From Solirubrobacterales bacterium (GTDB taxonomy: Bacteria > Actinomycetota > Thermoleophilia > Solirubrobacterales > Solirubrobacteraceae), in NCBI GenBank assembly GCA_025963955.1, contig JAOPZU010000370.1, forward strand, positions 1 through 9,254: 9,254 nucleotides of DNA, in the 5' to 3' direction. Position numbers and translations under genes: made by a program. The notes beneath the pieces are model-generated. The model worked only from the letters and a program-made list of their open reading frames with translations, was not told the DNA's origin and did not search any database. Shown here in pieces: positions 1 to 5,877 of this stretch (position 1 is its first letter; each line of letters begins with the position of its first letter).

Positions 1-245
1 AACACATCGCCCTGATCGGGATAGAGCAGGCCGACCATGTGCTTGATGCACACCGACTTGCCCGTACCCGACGGCCCGAGGATCATCGAGATCTTGCCCT
101 CCGGCAGACCCATGTTCAGACCCCGCAGGATCTTGTTGCGCCCGAACGCCTTATGCACATCGATGAACTCCACCGCATCCGGCATCCCGTGCGGACGCAC
201 CAACCCCGTATGCCACGCGTACTCGTCCTGCGCTGCGTCGGTCAT
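1..245 (-). CDS. MlaF/Mkl-type ABC transporter ATP-binding protein (N-terminal part, runs off left edge)
   Basis: Eighty-one codons plus 2 nt are visible, starting at the ATG on the minus strand at 245. After a polar leader of about 24 residues the ABC fold begins (AVEFIDVHKAFG, residues 24-35). Residues 57-64 read GPSGTGKS, a perfect Walker A P-loop. The surrounding 'KISMILGPSGTGKS' and 'KHMVGLLYPDQGDV' wording resembles the ATPases of Mce/Mla lipid-import systems (actinobacterial Mkl, proteobacterial MlaF). In those systems this cytoplasmic subunit drives YrbE/MlaE permeases that move lipids or sterols across the envelope. Signature motif, Walker B and H-loop lie outside the window, so the subfamily is an inference. 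The coding part is about 60% GC by eye, clearly lower than the neighbouring P450. A promoter-like TTGATC-17 bp-TAGCGT lies just upstream and would give a leaderless transcript. Permease and Mce genes would be expected beyond the left edge. Confidence 0.88.
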   Translation of the reverse strand, partial: MTDAAQDEYAWHTGLVRPHGMPDAVEFIDVHKAFGRNKILRGLNMGLPEGKISMILGPSGTGKSVCIKHMVGLLYPDQGDV

Positions 246-252
246 GCAGCAC

Positions 253-281
253 ACGCTAACCGGACACTAAGTCCAGATCAA
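253..281 (-). promoter_or_regulatory. Putative promoter of the ABC ATPase gene
   Basis: On the minus strand TTGATC (281-276, -35-like) is followed after 17 bp by TAGCGT (258-253, -10-like). The ATG begins 7 nt later at 245. The spacing fits a housekeeping sigma-70-type promoter giving a leaderless mRNA, and no Shine-Dalgarno sequence precedes the ATG. The spacer contains a hyphenated inverted repeat (260-276: CCGGAC-ACTAA-GTCCAG, one mismatch). It also holds a direct repeat TTAGTGT/TTAGCGT offset by 11 bp (270-264 and 259-253). Either could be a regulator site. This is prediction from sequence only. Confidence 0.5.
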
Positions 282-306
282 GTGTTCGAGGGTACCTTCA
301 ACGGCT

Positions 307-320
307 GCGCAGACCTGCGC
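307..320 (-). terminator. Weak hairpin just after the TetR stop codon
   Basis: The inverted repeat GCGCAG-AC-CTGCGC lies 3 bp beyond the stop codon of the TetR gene. Sterically it would form about a 4-bp GC stem. No T-run follows, so it is at best a weak terminator or mRNA-end structure for the P450-TetR transcript. It may be chance in such GC-rich DNA. Confidence 0.2.
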
Positions 321-323
321 CCG

Positions 324-950
324 TCATCCCCGCGCGAGCATCGGGCGGAGGTAACGCAGCGCGAAGGTCCTGGCCTGCTCACGGTCGTCCAGGTCGATCA
401 GCGTCTGCGGGGTGAGCAGGAAGGACAACATGAGGCGGACGAGCACGTCGGCGAGGAGGACGACCTCCTCCGGGGTGTGGGCGTCGTCGTGGTCGCGCAG
501 CAGGCGCGCCGCGAGGTAGTCGCGTGCGGCGGTCAGGAACGGCCCTCCCTGAACGGTGAGGTAGGGAAGGATCGTCTCCGGTTCGCTGTCGAGGACACGC
601 TGCAGCAGCGTGTGGTTGCGCATTGCGCCCAGGACGAAGATGAACCCCTCGACGAGGCGGTCGTCGACGTCCTCGAAGGGTTGCACGGCCGCGTCGAGGT
701 CGGCGAGGAACCGGCGCAGCTCGCGCTGGATGACGGCGTCGATGAGGGCGTCCTTGCCCGGGAATCGGCGGTACAGCGTGACGCGCGCGATCTTCGCGCG
801 CCGGGAGATCTGGTCCATCGTCGAGCGCGCCATGCCGAAGAGCTCGAACTGCCGCAGCGCGGCGTCGGTGATCGCTTCCAGGGCCGGGTCCGGGTCGGCC
901 GGGTCCGGGGCCGCGGCCGCCTGCAGCAGTCGTTGGGACGGGTCGCTCAT
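324..950 (-). CDS. TetR/AcrR family transcriptional regulator
   Basis: The protein has 208 residues, a typical TetR length. Residues 1-24 are an Ala/Pro/Asp-rich leader. Residues 26-72 form the TetR N-terminal DNA-binding domain: helix ITDAALRQFELFG, then the helix-turn-helix with recognition-helix region KIARVTLYRRFPGKDAL (53-69), matching the family's 'TLYxxFxxKxxL' signature. The remainder is an all-helical ligand-binding and dimerisation domain of unassigned specificity. The gene starts 10 bp after the P450 stop codon, with an AAGG Shine-Dalgarno-like sequence about 7 nt before the ATG, so the two are probably co-transcribed. TetR proteins encoded with a P450 usually repress it and themselves until a hydrophobic substrate-like ligand binds. 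The likely operator is the pair of inverted repeats at 2343-2378 upstream of the P450. The effector cannot be read from the sequence. Confidence 0.93.
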   Translation of the reverse strand: MSDPSQRLLQAAAAPDPADPDPALEAITDAALRQFELFGMARSTMDQISRRAKIARVTLYRRFPGKDALIDAVIQRELRRFLADLDAAVQPFEDVDDRLVEGFIFVLGAMRNHTLLQRVLDSEPETILPYLTVQGGPFLTAARDYLAARLLRDHDDAHTPEEVVLLADVLVRLMLSFLLTPQTLIDLDDREQARTFALRYLRPMLARG

Positions 951-960
951 GCGGGGGCCT

Positions 961-2355
961 TCACGCTCGGGGGCCGGGGTCCTTCCGCAGGCCGCGGACG
1001 AGGACGCTGGCGCCGCGGCTCGGGACGGTCGAGATGCCGCGGACGATCGGTCGTTCGGGCTCGGGACGGTCGGGAGCCAGGTCGGCGTTCTGGATGATCG
1101 TCCTGATGATGACGCGCATCTCCAGCAGCGCGAGGCTCGCGCCGGGGCACCGGCGCGTGCCGCCGCCGAAGGGGAGCCAGCTGTAGCCGCCCGGATCCTT
1201 GCCGTCGAGGTAGCGCTGGGGCAGGAACGCCTCGGGGTCCGGGTAGACGTCCGGGTCCATGTGGATGACCGAGATCGGGAGCATCACCATCGTGTCGGCC
1301 GGGACGAGGACGTCGTCGATCACCGTCGGCTCGGTCAGGTACCGCACGATCTGCGGGACGACGGGCCGCGAGCGCAGGGTCTCCTTGATGACGGCGTCCA
1401 GCAGGTCGCTTTCGCCGCGGTCAAGCTCGGTCCGCAGGTCGCGGATCAGGTCCGGGTGGCGCACGAGGCGCTCGATGGCCCAGGCGATCGACGTCGACGT
1501 CGTCTCGTGTCCGGCGGCCAGCATGGTGACGAGCTGGTCGCGCAGCTCGCGATCGGTCATCGGCCGCCGGGCGTCGTCGCGCGAGGCCAGCAGCATCGAC
1601 AGCAGGTCGGCGTGGGCCTCGTCGCCCTCGTCCTGCCCGTCCCGGGCGAACTCGGCGCGCCGCTCGGCAACCTCGGCCAGGATGAGCGCGTCGATGCGGT
1701 CGCGCCGGCGACGGAAGGCGCCCCACGGACTCCAGGGTCCGAGGTCCAGCCGGCCGAGGCGGTGGAAGTACCCGGGGGTCGCGCCCAGCGGGATGTCGAA
1801 GAGCGTCGGGAGCAGTCCCCGGAGCTCCTCGCTGCGGGCGGGGTCGCGGATGCCGAAGACGATCTTCAGGATGACCGACATGCTGAGGTGCTCCGCGACG
1901 GAGCGCAGGGCGATCGTCTCCCCCACGGTCCACCGGGCGATCTCCTGCCGCGTGCGCTGCTCGCAGAACCCCTCCCAACGAGCCAACCGCTCGCCGTGCA
2001 GCGGCGGAAGGATGAGCTTGCGCATCCGCAGGTGCTCGTCGCCGTCGAGGAGGATGACGGCACTGGGCCCGGCGGACTGCTCGAGCACCCTGTAGGCGCG
2101 GCCGGCCTGCGCCACCGACGGCTTGAGGCGCAGGATCGTCCTCGCCGCGGTGGGGGTCGTGAACACGACCATCCGCCCGAACATGAACGGAAAGCGCGCG
2201 CGGTAGACCGCCCCGTGGGTCGCGGCCTGCTCGTTCCAGTACGAATGCTGGTTGAACACCCACTTCCGCAGCTGCAGGATCGACGGCGTGCGCGGTCCGG
2301 GCAGGCTGTCGTAGGCCAAAGGCGGTCGTCGGACGTCGGCTGATGATACATCCAT
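961..2355 (-). CDS. Cytochrome P450 monooxygenase
   Basis: A complete, apparently soluble bacterial P450 of 464 residues; heme-thiolate monooxygenases of this kind insert one oxygen atom from O2 into a hydrophobic substrate. All hallmarks are intact. There is a C-helix region DGDEHLRMRKL (104-114), an I-helix oxygen-activation motif AGHETT (281-286) and a K-helix ExxR (E325-R328). A P-rich meander around YPDPEAFLPQRYL (371-383) and the heme loop FGGGTRRCPG (396-405), with Cys403 as axial ligand, complete the set. The wording of the heme loop and the DGDEHLRMRKL region resembles mycobacterial CYP135/138-type enzymes, which also sit next to tetR genes; this is from memory. The start at 2355 lies 6 nt after a TACAAA hexamer with no Shine-Dalgarno, suggesting a leaderless mRNA; a downstream TTG at codon 13 is a less likely start. 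No ferredoxin or reductase gene is in the window, so redox partners must be encoded elsewhere. The substrate is unknown; sterol, fatty acid or terpene are guesses. Confidence 0.96.
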   Translation of the reverse strand: MDVSSADVRRPPLAYDSLPGPRTPSILQLRKWVFNQHSYWNEQAATHGAVYRARFPFMFGRMVVFTTPTAARTILRLKPSVAQAGRAYRVLEQSAGPSAVILLDGDEHLRMRKLILPPLHGERLARWEGFCEQRTRQEIARWTVGETIALRSVAEHLSMSVILKIVFGIRDPARSEELRGLLPTLFDIPLGATPGYFHRLGRLDLGPWSPWGAFRRRRDRIDALILAEVAERRAEFARDGQDEGDEAHADLLSMLLASRDDARRPMTDRELRDQLVTMLAAGHETTSTSIAWAIERLVRHPDLIRDLRTELDRGESDLLDAVIKETLRSRPVVPQIVRYLTEPTVIDDVLVPADTMVMLPISVIHMDPDVYPDPEAFLPQRYLDGKDPGGYSWLPFGGGTRRCPGASLALLEMRVIIRTIIQNADLAPDRPEPERPIVRGISTVPSRGASVLVRGLRKDPGPRA

Positions 2356-2378
2356 ACGCTATTTGTATCATGCGTATG
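2343..2378. promoter_or_regulatory. Two interlocked inverted repeats: probable TetR operator between divergent promoters
   Basis: Repeat 1 is ATGATACA (2343-2350) with TGTATCAT (2364-2371), perfect 8-bp arms around a 13-bp spacer. Repeat 2 is CATACGC (2353-2359) with GCGTATG (2372-2378), perfect 7-bp arms around a 12-bp spacer. The arms alternate (A, C, A', C') and the two dyad axes are 8.5 bp apart. This could suit two repressor dimers on overlapping faces of DNA, as known for QacR-type TetR proteins. The site is AT-rich against a strongly GC-rich background. It covers the putative -10 and start codon of the P450 and lies over the -35 zone of the plus-strand gene at 2401, so binding could repress both. 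That the neighbouring TetR binds here is inference. Confidence 0.6.
2362..2367 (-). promoter_or_regulatory. Putative -10 element of the P450-tetR operon
   Basis: TACAAA on the minus strand ends 6 nt before the P450 ATG, placing transcription start at or next to the start codon (leaderless). No convincing -35 is visible at the expected distance. The element lies inside the interlocked inverted repeats, so a bound repressor would block it. Confidence 0.4.
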
Positions 2379-2384
2379 CAGGTG

Positions 2385-2393
2385 TGGTAGAAC
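2385..2393 (+). promoter_or_regulatory. Putative extended -10 of the secreted-protein gene
   Basis: TGG-TAGAAC is an extended -10-like element (TG at 2385-2386, hexamer 2388-2393) ending 7 nt before the ATG at 2401. No Shine-Dalgarno sequence is present, which fits a leaderless transcript. The -35 zone (about 2363-2370, TTGTAT-like but with a long 19-bp spacer) falls within the right arm of the candidate operator. Confidence 0.4.
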
Positions 2394-2400
2394 CGTCGTC

Positions 2401-4434
2401 ATGAGTGCTCGGGTCCGTCCTGCCGTCCTCGTCGCCGTCCTGCTGACCGGGGTGCTCCCGATCCTCCCGGCCACGGCCACGACCACGACCACGGCCACGG
2501 CGCCGACCTGCCTGACGCCGGTCGCCGCCGACGGCTTCGAGCCGCCGTGCAACCCATTCCTCTCCAGCCCGGCGTGGGCGGGGTCCCACCGCAGCTCCTT
2601 CGCACAGGCCTCCTCGCCGTACCCGGCACCCGAAGCCGGCGACGCGGTTCGCGTCGACCACGTCGGGGGACTGTTCGGCGTGCCGCTCATCTTCTCGTTC
2701 ACCGAGCCGTACGGCGACGGCGGGCGCAACGCCTGGGCCTCGACCGTCGCGACGCCCGACGGGCGCTACGTCTACAAGGTCGATGTGCAGAGCGGGCGGG
2801 TCATCTCGAGCTTCGGCGTGCTGAACGACGGGCGTCTCCCGGGCGCCGGCGGCGTGTCCGGGGCCTACAACGTGCTGGACCGCGACAACCACCTGATCGT
2901 CGGGCGTGGCCGGTCCTTCGACGTCTACGGCGACGCAACCCCCGGCGACCGCTTCTCGCCCGTCGCCCGTCTCGGCCAGTTCACCCTGCCCGGCGACGCG
3001 CTGTGCGGCCCGGACGACACGCTGGTCGGCATCACGATGCTCTTCGACGGGCGCATCGCGTTCGCCTCGGCCCTCGGCGTCGTCGGCACGATCCCGCGCG
3101 AGCCCGAGCGGATGACGGCGGCGAACCTCGTCACCACGTCGCTCAACGGCGACCGCTGCGCGACGGCCACGGCCCAGGACTCGAACCTGGACCAGGTCTC
3201 CAACTCGATCGCCGCGGACGAGCGTGGCGGGATCTTCGTCGTCACCTCGAAGGCGATGTACCGCGTCGACTGGGACGGCACGGCGCTGCGGCGAACCTGG
3301 CGAGCGCCCTACGCGAGCGGCTCCCACAGTGCTGTGCGCATCGGCGAAGGGTCCGGCTCGACGCCGACGCTGATGGGCACCAGCCCTACGCAGGACCGGT
3401 TCGTCGTCATCACCGACGGGCAGGAGCTCGTCCACCTGGACCTGTTCTGGCGGGACCAGATCCCCACCGACTGGAGAGGCCTGCCCGGCAAGGACCGTCG
3501 GTTGGCCTGCGAGGTGCCGATCACCTTCGGCGACCCCGGCGCGACCACCACGCAGAACGAGCAGTCCGTCCTGGTCCGCGGCTACGCCTCGGTGATCCCG
3601 AACAACCAACTGCGGGACGACTCGGCCTTCCGCGACCTGCCCGGCAACGCACGGCAGATCGCGGCGGCGCTCGCCGGCGGCGACCCCGGGAACGCACCGC
3701 ACGGCGTCGAGCGCATCGACTGGGACCCCAAGACGCGCACCTGCGCCCCGCGGTGGGCCAACCGGCGGGTGTCGCTGCCCAACGGCATCCCCTCGATGTC
3801 CACCGCCTCCGGGCTCATGTACGGGATCGGGCAGCGTGACGGGATCTGGGGCCTGGAGGGTCTGGACTTCGCCACCGGCGAGTCGCGGCTCCGCATCGAC
3901 ACCAGCGCCTCACCCGACCAGAACTCGGCCTACGCGGCGACGACGATCGGGCCGGACGGCGCGATCTGGACGGGCACACTGCTGGGGTACACGATCTACC
4001 GTGGCCCGGTGAGGCCGGCACCGGCTCTGGCCTGCCTGGACCTCACCGCACCGAGCAGCCGGGTGCGCATCGTGAACGCGCGCGGCGTGCCGCACACCGT
4101 GCTGACCCGCAAGCACGTGAGTGTCACCGGACCGGCCCGCGATCGCGCGTGCGGCGGGCCTGCGCACCGGGTCGCGCGCGTCGACGTCTCGGTCCAGCAG
4201 CGCGTCGCCGGCGGCTGCCGTGGGCTGACCACCCGCGGCCGCCTTTTGACCACCGCGCGACCATGCAGCCGCCGCGTCTTCCTCCGGGCGAAGCTCGCCG
4301 AGGACGGCCGGCGCTACCTCCTGCGCCTGCCGGCACACCTGCCGGCGGGACGCTACCTCGTCGTCTCCCGGGCGACGGACGCCCGCGGCAACCAGGAAGA
4401 ACGACCCACACCGATCGCCGCTCGCGTCCGCTGA
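2401..4434 (+). CDS. Exported beta-propeller-like protein with C-terminal Ig-like domain, function unknown
   Basis: The protein has 677 residues and I do not recognise a named family. An N-terminal signal peptide is clear: basic MSARVRP, hydrophobic core AVLVAVLLTGVLPILPA, then a Thr/Ala linker (24-34), with probable cleavage near residue 26. Residues about 85-540 contain repeated blade-like strands of the type 'TPDGRYVYKVDVQSGRVISSF' seen in PQQ/quinoprotein-type propellers. I count about eight candidates, near 112, 155, 211, 267, 317, 387, 462 and 509. Residues about 548-677 look like an Ig/fibronectin-like beta-sandwich ending in YLVVSRATDARGNQEE, a module common on actinobacterial surface proteins. 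Ten cysteines in the mature part could form disulfides outside the membrane. There is no C-terminal membrane anchor, so it is probably secreted or loosely envelope-bound. It is divergent from the P450 across the shared operator region, so the two are probably co-regulated. Catalytic or binding role is unknown. Confidence 0.85.
   Translation: MSARVRPAVLVAVLLTGVLPILPATATTTTTATAPTCLTPVAADGFEPPCNPFLSSPAWAGSHRSSFAQASSPYPAPEAGDAVRVDHVGGLFGVPLIFSFTEPYGDGGRNAWASTVATPDGRYVYKVDVQSGRVISSFGVLNDGRLPGAGGVSGAYNVLDRDNHLIVGRGRSFDVYGDATPGDRFSPVARLGQFTLPGDALCGPDDTLVGITMLFDGRIAFASALGVVGTIPREPERMTAANLVTTSLNGDRCATATAQDSNLDQVSNSIAADERGGIFVVTSKAMYRVDWDGTALRRTWRAPYASGSHSAVRIGEGSGSTPTLMGTSPTQDRFVVITDGQELVHLDLFWRDQIPTDWRGLPGKDRRLACEVPITFGDPGATTTQNEQSVLVRGYASVIPNNQLRDDSAFRDLPGNARQIAAALAGGDPGNAPHGVERIDWDPKTRTCAPRWANRRVSLPNGIPSMSTASGLMYGIGQRDGIWGLEGLDFATGESRLRIDTSASPDQNSAYAATTIGPDGAIWTGTLLGYTIYRGPVRPAPALACLDLTAPSSRVRIVNARGVPHTVLTRKHVSVTGPARDRACGGPAHRVARVDVSVQQRVAGGCRGLTTRGRLLTTARPCSRRVFLRAKLAEDGRRYLLRLPAHLPAGRYLVVSRATDARGNQEERPTPIAARVR
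2471..2500 (+). repeat. Five tandem CCACGR hexamers
   Basis: Five consecutive 6-bp units, CCACGG or CCACGA, encode the alternating Ala/Thr stretch right after the hydrophobic core of the signal peptide. The tract probably forms a flexible linker. Copy-number change would keep the reading frame, so it can vary linker length only. Confidence 0.7.
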
Positions 4435-4451
4435 GCCCGACCTTGTGGCCC

Positions 4452-4466
4452 GCTGCGTCCGGCAGC
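4452..4466. terminator. Hairpin between convergent genes, possible weak terminator
   Basis: GCTGC-GTCCG-GCAGC forms a 5-bp stem with a 5-nt loop, 17 bp after the stop codon of the secreted-protein gene. No T-run follows on either strand. It sits in the 88-bp gap between two convergent genes, where a bidirectional terminator would be expected. Confidence 0.25.
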
Positions 4467-4503
4467 CGAGGTGGACCCCCGGTCGGTGGACACGCTCTCG
4501 CGT

Positions 4504-4516
4504 CGCTCAATGAGCG
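4504..4516 (-). terminator. Hairpin after the AI-2E transporter gene, possible weak terminator
   Basis: CGCTC-AAT-GAGCG forms a 5-bp stem with a 3-nt loop and lies 6 bp beyond the stop codon of the minus-strand transporter gene. It overlaps the 10-bp palindrome GAGCGCGCTC (4512-4521), an alternative fold. There is no T-tract, so termination strength is doubtful. Confidence 0.22.
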
Positions 4517-4522
4517 CGCTCG

Positions 4523-5851
4523 CTAGACCCCGACGGCGGCCTCGTCGCGCGCGGGATAGACCACTTCGGTGAGGATGAGCTGGATCGCCGCCGCCGCGGG
4601 CACGGCGATCAGCGCGCCGATGATCCCGAGCAGCGCCCCGCCGATGAGCACCGCGAGGACCGTGACGACGGGCTTGACGTCCACCGTGCGGCGCAGGACG
4701 CGGGGGTTCAGGACGTAGTCCTCGAGGAGGCGGTAGACGACGTGGTAGACGATCGTGATCACCGCCGCCGTGGTGCCCACCGTGGCCAGCGCGACGAGCC
4801 CGACGATCGCACCTCCGACCGTGGAGCCGACGAGGGGCACGAGGTCGAGCACGCCGACGAGGACGGAGAGCACGAGCGCGTAGGGGACGCCGAGCAGCAA
4901 CAGCACGACGTAGTTGCCGATGGTCGCCACGATCGACGTGAACACGTTGCCCAGGACATACCCACCGACCCGGGCGATCACCTCGTCGCCCAGGAGCCCG
5001 ACCCGCGGACGGCGGTGACGCGGGAACAGTCGGTAGATGGCGTGCTTTATCGCCTCCAGGTCCGCGAGGAAGTAGATGATCAGGACGAACACGACGACGG
5101 TCTCGAAGGTCGCGCTGAGCACGACGCCCCCGACCTGCAGCAGCCCGCCGGCAGCGGACGACCCGCCGCCGGAGACCTGCTTGTTGACCTTGTCCGTCAG
5201 GTGGAACCGCAGGTTGAGCCGGCCGAGCGTCGTGTGCTTGTCCTTCAGCTGCTTGGCGTAGTGGGGAGCCTCGTCGACGAGCTGTGAGGCCTCCCCGGTG
5301 AGGGGCGGGACGGCCGCCGCGACGAACCCGCCGACGGCACCGAGGGCGACCACCGCGATGACCGCGACGGCGACGCTTCGCCGCAGGCCGCGACGGACGA
5401 GGAAGCCCGCGACGGGATCCAGCCCGATGGCGACGAAGGCGGCGAGGAGCACCAGCAGCAGCTCGTGCTCGACGGTCACGACCGCCCTGGCCAGTCCGTA
5501 GGCGAGCAGCCCGCCCGCGGCGAAGACGAAGCCGTGGCGCAGCGGCGAGCCCTGGCCCACGGGCCGCCCGGGCACCCCGAAGGGGCGGTCCTCGCTCACC
5601 TGCGCCGCGGTGCGGCGGGACTGCTCCTCGAGGAGCAGCTCGTCGGACTCGATGGCCACGGCGGTCGCCTCCTGCTCCGCCCTGCGTGCCTGCTCGGTGG
5701 CCTGGGACTCGGCCCGCTCCGCCCCCTCCTCCGCGGACTCCGCCCTGGCCTCCGCAGCCGCCGACCGTTCGGCGGCGACCTCCGCCCGCTCGGCGGCATC
5801 CGCCACGCGACGCTTGTCCGGGTCGGCGCCGGTCGTGTCGGAAGGGCTCAC
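4523..5851 (-). CDS. AI-2E family transporter with N-terminal coiled-coil extension
   Basis: The 442-residue protein starts at a GTG. Residues 106-425 form a polytopic membrane domain of the AI-2E/PerM (YdiK) family. Segments lie near 106-124, 130-145, 159-181, 240-262, 309-372 and 395-422, with the family-typical soluble loop about 185-235 and the late motif EDYVLNPRVLRRTVDVKP (377-394). Members are reported as exporters of autoinducer-2 or as ion/Na+-H+ antiporters; the substrate here cannot be told. Residues about 15-85 are unusual: an almost pure Ala/Glu/Arg stretch with heptad-like spacing, predicted coiled coil and cytoplasmic if the first segment exits the cell. Family members are usually around 340-370 residues, so this is an added domain of about 100 residues. 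The gene lies 26 bp downstream of the acyltransferase on the same strand, so co-transcription is likely. A TAGCAC hexamer 6 nt before the GTG could be a secondary promoter but is weak. Confidence 0.9.
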   Translation of the reverse strand: MSPSDTTGADPDKRRVADAAERAEVAAERSAAAEARAESAEEGAERAESQATEQARRAEQEATAVAIESDELLLEEQSRRTAAQVSEDRPFGVPGRPVGQGSPLRHGFVFAAGGLLAYGLARAVVTVEHELLLVLLAAFVAIGLDPVAGFLVRRGLRRSVAVAVIAVVALGAVGGFVAAAVPPLTGEASQLVDEAPHYAKQLKDKHTTLGRLNLRFHLTDKVNKQVSGGGSSAAGGLLQVGGVVLSATFETVVVFVLIIYFLADLEAIKHAIYRLFPRHRRPRVGLLGDEVIARVGGYVLGNVFTSIVATIGNYVVLLLLGVPYALVLSVLVGVLDLVPLVGSTVGGAIVGLVALATVGTTAAVITIVYHVVYRLLEDYVLNPRVLRRTVDVKPVVTVLAVLIGGALLGIIGALIAVPAAAAIQLILTEVVYPARDEAAVGV

Positions 5852-5877
5852 GCGACCGTGCTACCCGGCGCGCAGCT

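Noticed and set aside
610..2343. Long plus-strand open frame (577 codons) opposite the P450 and TetR genes, with another at 39-1097
   Set aside because: The translations are low-complexity Arg/Gly/Ala/Asp-rich with no domain. The minus strand encodes clear P450 and TetR motifs. Long antisense frames are expected in DNA of this GC content.
2343..2378. RNA pseudoknot or riboswitch from the alternating inverted-repeat arms
   Set aside because: The region lies between two divergent, apparently leaderless starts, so most of it should not be transcribed from the predicted promoters. A protein-binding operator explains it better.
2368..3839. Minus-strand frame 2368-3702 and plus-strand frame 2547-3839 overlapping the exported-protein gene
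   Set aside because: Both are Arg/Gly/Val-rich with no recognisable fold, while the 2401-4434 frame has a signal peptide and ordered beta-strand repeats.
4470..4491. Direct repeat GGTGGAC (4470-4476 and 4485-4491) in the convergent gap as a possible attachment site
   Set aside because: It is only 7 bp, there is no integrase or mobile gene nearby, and it is expected by chance in GC-rich DNA.
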